In this document: positions 23,768-31,792 of the stretch, one piece after another
Layout: the number at the start of each line of letters is the position of its first letter
Position numbering within the stretch: position 1 is the first letter of the stretch
From: an uncultured Draconibacterium sp.
GTDB lineage: Bacteria > Bacteroidota > Bacteroidia > Bacteroidales > Prolixibacteraceae
DNA: 64,000 nt
Assembly: GCF_963674925.1 (NCBI RefSeq)
Contig: NZ_OY771649.1
Location: 1,054,001 to 1,118,000 of the forward strand
Reading direction: 5' to 3'
Position numbers and translations under genes: made by a program
The notes under the pieces: generated by a model
Database searches by the model: none
Told to the model about the DNA's origin: nothing
What the model saw: only the letters and a program-made list of their open reading frames with translations

Positions 23768-24493
23768 CTAAATAGAACTATGGAGGTATTTCTGGTAAAT
23801 CTCCATGGTACGACGCAAATGCACTTTCATCAATTCGGCCGCCTCATCGCTTTTCTGTTTGTTTATTACATCAAATATTTTCAAGTGATATTCGAGTGTA
23901 ATATCCTTTTCTCCCTCTACGTTTGCATAAATCAGGTTTCGCATGCGTGGCAGAAGCGAATAAATTGGTTCCATCGAAATCTGCACGATCGGGTTATGCG
24001 TTGCCTTGGCAATGAGCAAATGGAATTTATTATCCAGGTCGGCCTCCATTTGAATATTATCGGGATTGCAAGCTTTAAAAGCTTCAATATTATCCTGAAT
24101 ATCGCTTAAATCATTTTGAGTTCTTTGTTTGGCTGCCAGACTGGCTATTTCGGGTTCAAACAACCTGCGCACTTCAATAATTTGTGCAATCAGGTTATGA
24201 TCGAACTGCATGTCGTAATACAAGTTCAGATTTTCAATGGCATCATCAATCTTTAACCCGGTAACAGTCATCCCACTACCCTTTGTAATTTCTATAAGCC
24301 CGCGCGCACTTAAGCGACGCAGTGCTTCGCGTAATGCTGTTCGGCTAACACCAAACGATTCACATAACTCGCGTTCTGTCGGAAGTCTGGATCCTACAGG
24401 TAGTTTCTTTTCCCTGATAGCAGCCTCTATCCTTCGCTCAATTTTTTGACTCAAAGTTAGCTTACTTCCAATTTTTCTAAAGATTTCATCCAT
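23768..24493 (-). CDS. GntR-family (FCD) regulator of the salvage locus
   Basis: The 241-residue protein has an N-terminal winged helix (LSQKIERRIEAAIREKKLP, GSRLPTERELCESFGVSRTALREAL, about 15-60) and a C-terminal FCD effector domain. The FCD metal ligands are visible: Asp and His in DLDNKFHLLIAKATHNP, His in LEYHLKIF and His in MKVHLRRT. FCD regulators usually sense small carboxylates or sugar acids, so a MurNAc- or lactate-like ligand would suit the locus, but this is inference. It lies first in a two-gene unit with the transglutaminase-fold lipoprotein. Operator site C overlaps its own promoter, which implies autoregulation. Sites A and B extend the proposed regulon to the other units. 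Confidence 0.9.
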   Translation of the reverse strand: MDEIFRKIGSKLTLSQKIERRIEAAIREKKLPVGSRLPTERELCESFGVSRTALREALRRLSARGLIEITKGSGMTVTGLKIDDAIENLNLYYDMQFDHNLIAQIIEVRRLFEPEIASLAAKQRTQNDLSDIQDNIEAFKACNPDNIQMEADLDNKFHLLIAKATHNPIVQISMEPIYSLLPRMRNLIYANVEGEKDITLEYHLKIFDVINKQKSDEAAELMKVHLRRTMEIYQKYLHSSI

Positions 24494-24526
24494 TTTCGTA
24501 AATTTTGGTCAACTGGTAAAAACGTT

Positions 24527-24548
24527 TAATGTACTACATATTACAAAT
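24527..24548. promoter_or_regulatory. Putative GntR operator, site C (gntR promoter)
   Basis: The 22-bp sequence shares TACATATTACAAAT with site B and a TGTA start in the left half, with mismatches only toward the left end. It has the same overlap with the -7 box as site B. Confidence 0.65.
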
Positions 24549-24551
24549 GTA
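24544..24551 (-). promoter_or_regulatory. -7 box TACATTTG for gntR
   Basis: A perfect TAnnTTTG match on the minus strand, about 50 bases before the gntR ATG at 24493, overlapping site C by five bases. Confidence 0.6.
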
Positions 24552-24647
24552 GCATTTTAATAGAAAATAAATATTTATATAATCATATTGGTTGTAATTC
24601 AGTGCACAAAAATCGTATACCTCTGATTAGTAAAACATTGCATTTCC

Positions 24648-24671
24648 TGTAAAAATATGGCCATTTTTACA
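24648..24671. promoter_or_regulatory. 9-bp perfect dyad upstream of the fucosidase gene
   Basis: TGTAAAAAT (24648-24656) and ATTTTTACA (24663-24671) are perfect reverse complements separated by six bases, about 60 bases before the GH29 ATG. It looks like an operator different from the GntR sites; no regulator can be assigned. Confidence 0.4.
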
Positions 24672-24732
24672 ACTTGTACCCCAATATTTTTTTAGTACTT
24701 TAACAGTCCTTAAAACATCAATCTTTCTCGCT

Positions 24733-26388
24733 ATGATAAAGTCAGGCATAACATTTCTGTTACTAACATTTTCTGTAATTCTGTGGGCACAATCGACAGA
24801 AACAACCAACCCCGAAACTTTAAACCTGAACAAACCAGAACGTGTAGAATGGTTCCGTGATCTTGGTTTTGGCCTATTCATCCATTTTAGTTTCGACAGC
24901 CAGCTGGGAATTGTAATCAGCCACTCGATGGTTGGTGCGTCCGAAGATTACCTAAACCGCTACATTAACGAGCTTCCAAAAACGTTTAATCCGAAAGATT
25001 TTGATGCAAAAGAAATTGCTACTCTTGCCAAACTTGCCGGAATGAAATACATTGTGTTTACCACAAAACACCACTCGGGTTTTTGCATGTGGGACACCGA
25101 AACCACCGACTTCAACATCACCAACACTCCATATAAAAAAGACCTGTTAGACGAATATGTTGAAGCTACACGCGAAGCAGGGTTGGCAGTTGGATTCTAT
25201 TTTTCGCCTGAGGATTTTCATTTTTTGCATGAAAACGGACTTGAAATTCGCCGCACAAACATTAACGACATTCCACCACATTTAATGAAAAAATATGTGG
25301 AGTTAAATGAATTGCAGACCATTGAATTAATGGCTAAATATGGCGATATCGATATTCTATTTTACGATGGAGGCGAAGGACCTTTGCTTGAAAAATGTAA
25401 ACAAGTGGCGTGGGAACTTCACCCCGATGTGGTAATAACACGCGGCGCTATGGAAACACCGGAACAAACGGTGCCCGGCACCACGCTTACCGATCCATGG
25501 GAAGCTTGTTTAACCATGGGAACACAATGGGCATACAAACCTGCCAACGAAGCGTATAAAACCGGTGCCCGACTAATTGAAATACTGGTTGAAACACGTG
25601 CAAAAGGAGGCAACCAACTGCTTAATATCGGGCCAAAACCAAATGGTGAGGTTCCCGAAGAACAGGAAAACCTGTTACGAGAAATTGCCGCCTGGAACTT
25701 TGTAAACGGCGAAGCAATTGAGGCCACAAAACCCTGGATTATTCCGAACGAAGAAAATATATGGTATACCTGGAAACCGGAAGAAAAAACACTTTATGCA
25801 ATTCTTACCAAACAACCGGAGTGGCCGCGTGGCGAACGTCGCGAGTTTGTTTTGAAATCGGTTAACACGACCGAAAATACTAAAGTTGAAGTGTTAGGGC
25901 AATCGGGAAAACGCGTTGAATACATGCCTCACATCAATGCCACTACATTTTTTAAACAGGAAGAAGATGGTTTACACATTTCCTGCGTGCGTGCACAACG
26001 TTTATACAATAATCATAAATGGAACTACCCGCTTGTATTAAAAATTACGAATGCTGAACCTGCATTTACTCCACCTGTAGTGGTTACCGAAGAAGCCGAA
26101 ATAATACAATCCGGCGGGACGAGCTACATACAATTCAACGGTAAAATTATTGAACAGGGCGATCAGGAAAATCTTAAAGTTTGCTTTCAATATCGCCCGC
26201 GTCCCGACTTTATTGATGAGCTAAATTCTAACGAATGGACCGAAACAAAAAATTTGGAAATAGATAACAACTTCTTTATGTTCAGGCTTCCGGTAAAGAA
26301 CCAAAAAATTACCTACCAGTACCGAACGGTTGCAAAACATCCAAAAGCTAATATTTATGGGAACTACAGAACAATATCAATAAACTAG
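24733..26388 (+). CDS. GH29 alpha-L-fucosidase family protein, secreted
   Basis: The 551-residue protein has a signal peptide (MIKSGITFLLLTFSVILWAQ). The GH29 barrel runs from about 30 to 345: WFRDLGFGLFIHFSFDS, LAGMKYIVFTTKHHSGFCMWDT, VGFYFSPEDFH, and the nucleophile-Asp strand DIDILFYDGGEGP near 213-225. LINIGPKPNGEVP-like end motif (LLNIGPKPNGEVPEEQ) is present near 298. A C-terminal beta region completes it. GH29 enzymes remove terminal alpha-L-fucose with retention, but some members lack this activity. FYSPEDFHF where others have a Trp-Arg-containing loop suggests a divergent subfamily. It is divergent from gntR and precedes an ECF-FecR-SusCD set, which suggests a fucosylated glycan target. 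Confidence 0.85.
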   Translation: MIKSGITFLLLTFSVILWAQSTETTNPETLNLNKPERVEWFRDLGFGLFIHFSFDSQLGIVISHSMVGASEDYLNRYINELPKTFNPKDFDAKEIATLAKLAGMKYIVFTTKHHSGFCMWDTETTDFNITNTPYKKDLLDEYVEATREAGLAVGFYFSPEDFHFLHENGLEIRRTNINDIPPHLMKKYVELNELQTIELMAKYGDIDILFYDGGEGPLLEKCKQVAWELHPDVVITRGAMETPEQTVPGTTLTDPWEACLTMGTQWAYKPANEAYKTGARLIEILVETRAKGGNQLLNIGPKPNGEVPEEQENLLREIAAWNFVNGEAIEATKPWIIPNEENIWYTWKPEEKTLYAILTKQPEWPRGERREFVLKSVNTTENTKVEVLGQSGKRVEYMPHINATTFFKQEEDGLHISCVRAQRLYNNHKWNYPLVLKITNAEPAFTPPVVVTEEAEIIQSGGTSYIQFNGKIIEQGDQENLKVCFQYRPRPDFIDELNSNEWTETKNLEIDNNFFMFRLPVKNQKITYQYRTVAKHPKANIYGNYRTISIN

Positions 26389-26507
26389 TAAAATCATTTA
26401 TTATAAAATCCTTTTTTTTTACATTAAGGTTCACTACTTTTATTTTCATTAAACTAAACTAAAGTGTATCTCTGAAAAAAATGAGCTGCACAACTTGCTA
26501 AGACTAG

Positions 26508-27107
26508 ATGCTAAACGATCAAAGAACGAAACTGTTAATTGCCGAAGGAAATACCAGAAGCTTTCAATTATTAATGGAAGTCACCTCTGATGAATTACTT
26601 CATTACGCATTAAGTTTTGTACGCAATCAGGAAATTGCAGAAGAACTTGTAAGCGATGTTTATGTTAAAATATGGCATAAAAGATCAGAACTCCCCACTA
26701 TCCAAAATATCAGGTCCTACCTTTTTATTGCTGTAAAAAATAGCTGCCTGTCGCATCTCCGGAAATTGAAAAATGATAAAATTGTATTCATCGACGAATA
26801 CAATGATTTTTTATTCCCCGTAGTAGAAAGTAATGATGAGGAGACGCTGGAAAAAGAAATGCTGAATAAAATTTACGAAGCCATTGAAGAACTTCCTCCG
26901 AAATGCAGAGAAGCCTTTTCTTTGGCAAAAATAAATGGTTTTAAACACCGCGAAATTGCCGAAATAATGAATATTTCGGAAAAAACGGTAAATAATCACC
27001 TGGTAACTGCACTAAAAAAAATAACAGAAACACTAGGCATCGACAAGAAAAAGAAAGCAAAAAATTCGCCATTAAAACAAGCCAGTTTATTTTCCTTCAT
27101 CTGGTAA
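26508..27107 (+). CDS. ECF-type RNA polymerase sigma factor (Bacteroidota SusCD-associated)
   Basis: The 199-residue protein has sigma region 2 (DELLHYALSFVRNQEIAEELVSDVYVKIW, residues about 28-56) and region 4 (AIEELPPKCREAFSLAKINGFKHREIAEIMNISEKTVNNHL, about 126-166, here described as a helix-turn-helix). It is followed by FecR, SusC and SusD genes, the standard arrangement in which a TonB-dependent receptor signals through FecR to release the sigma factor and induce the transporter genes. No perfect -7 box is visible upstream. The gap to fecR is 127 bases. Confidence 0.92.
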   Translation: MLNDQRTKLLIAEGNTRSFQLLMEVTSDELLHYALSFVRNQEIAEELVSDVYVKIWHKRSELPTIQNIRSYLFIAVKNSCLSHLRKLKNDKIVFIDEYNDFLFPVVESNDEETLEKEMLNKIYEAIEELPPKCREAFSLAKINGFKHREIAEIMNISEKTVNNHLVTALKKITETLGIDKKKKAKNSPLKQASLFSFIW

Positions 27108-27234
27108 AAAGTACTCAGTGTAATAACTGCCATCCCCTTTCATTTTCATTCCAAAATAATATTTTTTGATTTTTTTATTGTTGAATTAGGTATAGAACAA
27201 AATACAAACGTCTTTTTAGGTAGAAAGACAAAAG

Positions 27235-28224
27235 ATGACGAAGAAAGACAATACCTACGAGCTCATTGTTAAAAAACTAACAGAATCCATAAGCGAGGAA
27301 GAAGATGGACTTCTTAACAATGAGCTGGACAAACATAAATCCACTGCACGAAGTTATTCCATAATTAATACCTTCTGGAGGAAATATTTCCCAAAAGCAA
27401 AAAAACACTCTATAATACAGCAAACTGAAAAAAAGCTTGGATTTACATATCAGGAAAGTCCAAAAACTAACAACTGGAAATGGATCGGAATTGCTGCTAC
27501 TGTATTATTAGTAGTATCAATGGCCTTTTCTATTAACTATATGATAGAAAAAAAGCAGGCTCCAACATTAAACCAATACAGTTGCAAAGCCAAAGAAATT
27601 AAGACTGTAACCTTAAGCGATGGAACCAAAGTATGGTTAAACTCCTCGTCGTTGTTAATTGCCAGCGAACCATTTATTGGCGATAAAAGAGAAGTAACAC
27701 TGTTTGGCGAAGCTTATTTTGAGGTTGCTCCGGATGCCGAAAAGCCTTTTATAATCGAAACCTCGAACCTTAAAACAAAAGTTTTGGGAACACATTTTAA
27801 TGTTGTAGCCTACCCTACCGACGATATTCATGAGATTTCGTTATACGAAGGCAAGGTTCAGCTAAATCCGAACACGAATAACAATACTGCCATTTTGAAT
27901 CCGGGCGATCGTGCTTATTACAACACCAACACTGGCAGAATGAAATTGTTGCATACTGATTTGGGCAAACCAGCTCAATGGCGCGATGGGATATTACGGT
28001 TTTATGATGAGGATTTGTTTAGCATTTCGAAAAAACTGGAGCGCCATTTTGAAACAAGGATTTTTGTTTCCGACTCAGTTACCGGCAACCTAAAATATTC
28101 AGGAGAGTTTGAAGAAGAATCGCTGGAACGGATACTCGAATTATTAAGCGTAGCCAAAACATTTGAATACAAAATAAATAATAACGGAATAATTATAGAA
28201 TCAAAAAAAACAAGACACGATTAA
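27235..28224 (+). CDS. FecR-family anti-sigma factor
   Basis: The 329-residue protein has a short cytoplasmic N-terminal domain, one membrane segment at about 82-104 (WIGIAATVLLVVSMAFSINYM), a periplasmic FecR domain (about 118-235: VTLSDGTKVWLNSSSLLIASEPF, EVTLFGEAYFEVAPDAEKPFII, KVLGTHFNVVAY) and a C-terminal DUF4974-like domain (LFSISKKLERHFETRIFVSD). It should hold the neighbouring ECF sigma factor inactive until the SusC-like receptor with its STN domain binds substrate. The three-gene order supports this strongly. Confidence 0.93.
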   Translation: MTKKDNTYELIVKKLTESISEEEDGLLNNELDKHKSTARSYSIINTFWRKYFPKAKKHSIIQQTEKKLGFTYQESPKTNNWKWIGIAATVLLVVSMAFSINYMIEKKQAPTLNQYSCKAKEIKTVTLSDGTKVWLNSSSLLIASEPFIGDKREVTLFGEAYFEVAPDAEKPFIIETSNLKTKVLGTHFNVVAYPTDDIHEISLYEGKVQLNPNTNNNTAILNPGDRAYYNTNTGRMKLLHTDLGKPAQWRDGILRFYDEDLFSISKKLERHFETRIFVSDSVTGNLKYSGEFEEESLERILELLSVAKTFEYKINNNGIIIESKKTRHD

Positions 28225-28251
28225 AAATGATGAATTAAGAACAAAAACAGA

Positions 28252-28294
28252 AAATCTTCCCGGGAGTATGATCAACTCTTTAAAACGGGAGATT
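28252..28294 (+). promoter_or_regulatory. Hairpin in the susC 5' leader
   Basis: AATCTTCCCG and CGGGAGATT pair with a single bulge around a loop of about 24 bases in the fecR-susC gap. It lacks a T-run, so it is more likely an mRNA structure than a terminator. Confidence 0.35.
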
Positions 28295-28339
28295 TAAATG
28301 AACTAAATTTTATTGTTTAACAAACTAAACTATTATTGT

Positions 28340-31300
28340 ATGGAAAAATGCAATTATGCTAAGCTTTCCTGTTCATCGGGATGGCTAACAAAATTTCGTC
28401 GCGTAGCAGGTGTCACTATGGCATTGTTACTGGCGATCGTTGTTAGTGTACAGGCCAGCACGTATTCTGAATCGGTTAAGTTCGATTTAAAAATGAAAAA
28501 GGCCAGCCTGAAAGAGGTATTTGAAACCATCGCTGATCAAAGCGAGTTCAAGTTTGTTTACAACAACGATGTTGTAAACGACAATCAAAAAGTGTCGGTA
28601 TCGACTGAAGATGCACGTGTTGAAGAAATTTTAGATGAAATTTTACCACAACACCATCTAGCCTACCAGGTAATCGACCGACAAGTTATTGTTTATCCGG
28701 CAGAAAATAACGGCGAATCAAAAAGCAGCTCAGCCAGCCCGCAAGAAAAAAGCATTTCGGGTACTGTTGTTGATGAAGAAGGCATGCCGCTTCCGGGTGT
28801 ATCAGTAATCGTTAAAGGAACAACCGTTGGGATTGTTACCAATGTAGATGGTAACTACAATTTAACCGGTATTCCTGCTGATGCAAAAACGCTGGTTTTT
28901 TCATTCGTGGGAATGAGAGCTCAGGAAATAAACATTGGCAACAAAACAACCATCGACGTAACCCTCGAGGCTGAAGCAATCGGTCTTGAAGAAGTAATTG
29001 CCGTAGGTTACGCCTCTCAGAAAAAAGCCAATGTCGTTGGTTCTGTATCGACAGTTAGTGGAGACCAAATTGAAGCGATTCCTGCTGCCGACGTAACCAA
29101 CACACTTTCAGGCCGCATGTCCGGTGTTACCGGAATCCAGACAACCGGAGAACCAGGCCAAAGTAATGCTACTCTTCTTGTTCGTGGTCGTACCACATTA
29201 GGAAACCGTAACGACCACCCGGAACTAACTGCTCCGCTTGTTGTTATTGATGGTATCCCAGGTCGTTCGCTAAGCGATGTTGACCCGGTAGATATTGAAA
29301 GCGTATCGGTACTGAAAGATGCATCGGCTGCAATTTACGGTTCAACAGCGGCAAACGGTGTTATTCTTGTAACTACCAAAAAAGGTAAATCAGGAAAACC
29401 AAGATTGAATTACCAGTTCTACCAGGGATTTATGTCTCCAACAATTCTTCCTGAAGTAACAAATGCAGGTGATTATGCAACAATGTTAAGCGAATATCAG
29501 GATTACGAAAACAAAGAACGTACCTATTCTGATGAGGATATCGCGTTGTTCTACAGCGGAAGAGATCCATGGCAGCACCCGAACAGTGATTGGGTTGGAG
29601 ACCTTGTTGCCAATTGGACAACTACCAGCAAACATAACTTCAGTATTGATGGTGGAAGTAATGGAATGTATTATTACGTTTCTCTTGGATATAAAAACGA
29701 AGAAGCTATTTATGAACAGGAATCTACCAATTACAAGCAATATAATATGCGCGCAAAATTGGAGCTTCCGATTACTGATTGGTTAACAACTTCGGTTGAT
29801 TATGCCGGATTTTTAAATAACAAAATGTATCCGACCAAAAGTGCAGGCGATATTTACGGTCAATCAACCCGTCTGCTGCCTACCCGCTGGTCGTTCTGGC
29901 CAAACGGCAAACCCGGACCGGATATTGAATATGGTGACAACCCTGTTGTGACTTCTACATTCGAGGGTGGTTATGATGATCAAAAAGACTACATCAACCA
30001 ATTTACATTTAAGGCAACCATTACACCGCCAATGATTGAAGGATTAACCCTTAGCGGTTATTATTCATATGACGTATCGAACTGGTACAGAAAAGAATTC
30101 CGTAAACCATGGACCTTATACACTGAAAACTGGGATTCTGCAGAATATGATTCAGAAGGCTATGTTGTGGATATGGATTTAACTCCGGCATTGCGTGGAT
30201 ACTCAGCACCTGAACTTGCTGAAACCTATCGCAGAAACACACGTAAATTAGCAAACTTCAACTTTAATTATGCACGTGATTTCGGTGAACATTCAGTTTC
30301 TCTGTTTGGTGCTTACGAACAGATTGACCAAAACAGAAACGAAATGGGTGCTTTCCGGAAATACTATATTTCTGACGTAGTACAAACCATCGATGCCGGT
30401 TCGGATACCGACAAGGATAACTGGGGCTGGAATTGGATTTATGCTCGTAAATCGCTCATAGCACGTGCCAACTACAGCTATGCCGGCAAATACCTGGTTG
30501 AAGCACTGTTCCGTCGCGACGGTTCATTAAAATTCCCACCAGACAGCCGTTGGGGTAATTTCCCTGGTTTAATGTTGGGATGGAGAGCCTCTGAAGAAAA
30601 TTTCTGGAAAGAAAATCTATCTGCCATCAACTATTTCAAACTGAAATTATCGTATGGTAAAATGGGTATGGACCCTGGTAATCCCTTCCAATATATGAAT
30701 AAATATGTACTGGGAACCGGTTTAACCATGGGCTCAGGAAAACAGGTTGAAACAGTTGTACAACAAGAAGGAGTTGCAAACCCAAATATTACATGGGAGA
30801 AACAAACTACCTACAACTTGGGTTTCGAATCGCAGATTCTTGATAACATGTTCTCTTTTGATGCGGATTTCTTCTACAGTAAACGTTCTGATATTTTAGC
30901 TTCAAGAGATGCTTCTGTTCCACAATTTACAGGATTAGCATTACCTGATGAGAATATTGCAGAAGTTGACAACCGCGGTTTCGAGTTGGAAGCCGGATAC
31001 CATAAAAACCTTTCTACTGATCTCAGACTTGACCTTACCGGCCAGTTCTCGTACAACCACAACGAAGTGGTATTTATGGATGAACCGGAAAGAGCAGTGC
31101 CCTGGCAACAACGTACCGGACACCCATACGGAGCCTGGTTAATGTATGATGCCATTGGAATTTTTGCCGATCAGGCAGCTGTTGACGCTTATCCTCACTG
31201 GGATGGAGCAAAACCTGGTGACGTTATTTTCCGCGATGTAGATGGTAACGGAAGCATAACAAGCGACGACCAGATTTTAATTGATCAAACAGATATGCCG

Positions 31301-31771
31301 CAAGTTAGTTACGGATTGTCGCTAGACCTTGACTACAAAAACTGGCACTTATCCGTTTTGGCACAAGGTCAGGGGAAATATTACCGGATGAATATCGCAG
31401 ATGGACGTCGTGGTGAAGCAGGTAACTATTTCCAATGGAGTTTCGACGACCGTTGGACACCTGAAAATACCAATACGGATGTAGCAAGAGCCTACAACCG
31501 CGATGACTTATACTGGTCGTTTGATAACCATATGAGTACTTACCACCTGGACAATATGGCTTATTGGCGTTTGAAAAATGCCGTTATTACCTATACCATA
31601 CCAAACTCAGTATTTGGCGATTTAGGTATTTCACGAGCTCAGGTATACTTTGCAGGAAACAACCTGTTCCTGCTTTATGCTGCACAGAAAAACTTCGACC
31701 CGGAAATTGGTGCTCCAATGAACTATCCGGCTGTAAGAACTCTGGCTCTTGGTGTTAAAGTTACATTTTAG
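28340..31771 (+). CDS. SusC/RagA-family TonB-dependent receptor with STN domain
   Basis: Start taken at the ATG at 28340 rather than an upstream TTG. The product is about 1143 residues. It has a signal region (VAGVTMALLLAIVVSVQAS), an STN secretin/TonB signalling domain (about 40-110: LKMKKASLKEVFETIADQ), a carboxypeptidase-regulatory-like domain (ISGTVVDEEGMPLPGVSVIV), a plug with the SusC signature ADVTNTLSGRMSGVTGIQ and SVLKDASAAIYGSTAANGVI, then a 22-strand barrel ending in KVTF. The STN domain means it signals to FecR and the sigma factor. It partners SusD in outer-membrane glycan import. The substrate cannot be read; the nearby GH29 suggests fucose-containing glycans. Confidence 0.95.
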   Translation: MEKCNYAKLSCSSGWLTKFRRVAGVTMALLLAIVVSVQASTYSESVKFDLKMKKASLKEVFETIADQSEFKFVYNNDVVNDNQKVSVSTEDARVEEILDEILPQHHLAYQVIDRQVIVYPAENNGESKSSSASPQEKSISGTVVDEEGMPLPGVSVIVKGTTVGIVTNVDGNYNLTGIPADAKTLVFSFVGMRAQEINIGNKTTIDVTLEAEAIGLEEVIAVGYASQKKANVVGSVSTVSGDQIEAIPAADVTNTLSGRMSGVTGIQTTGEPGQSNATLLVRGRTTLGNRNDHPELTAPLVVIDGIPGRSLSDVDPVDIESVSVLKDASAAIYGSTAANGVILVTTKKGKSGKPRLNYQFYQGFMSPTILPEVTNAGDYATMLSEYQDYENKERTYSDEDIALFYSGRDPWQHPNSDWVGDLVANWTTTSKHNFSIDGGSNGMYYYVSLGYKNEEAIYEQESTNYKQYNMRAKLELPITDWLTTSVDYAGFLNNKMYPTKSAGDIYGQSTRLLPTRWSFWPNGKPGPDIEYGDNPVVTSTFEGGYDDQKDYINQFTFKATITPPMIEGLTLSGYYSYDVSNWYRKEFRKPWTLYTENWDSAEYDSEGYVVDMDLTPALRGYSAPELAETYRRNTRKLANFNFNYARDFGEHSVSLFGAYEQIDQNRNEMGAFRKYYISDVVQTIDAGSDTDKDNWGWNWIYARKSLIARANYSYAGKYLVEALFRRDGSLKFPPDSRWGNFPGLMLGWRASEENFWKENLSAINYFKLKLSYGKMGMDPGNPFQYMNKYVLGTGLTMGSGKQVETVVQQEGVANPNITWEKQTTYNLGFESQILDNMFSFDADFFYSKRSDILASRDASVPQFTGLALPDENIAEVDNRGFELEAGYHKNLSTDLRLDLTGQFSYNHNEVVFMDEPERAVPWQQRTGHPYGAWLMYDAIGIFADQAAVDAYPHWDGAKPGDVIFRDVDGNGSITSDDQILIDQTDMPQVSYGLSLDLDYKNWHLSVLAQGQGKYYRMNIADGRRGEAGNYFQWSFDDRWTPENTNTDVARAYNRDDLYWSFDNHMSTYHLDNMAYWRLKNAVITYTIPNSVFGDLGISRAQVYFAGNNLFLLYAAQKNFDPEIGAPMNYPAVRTLALGVKVTF

Positions 31772-31792
31772 TAATATAATGAATATTGAAAA

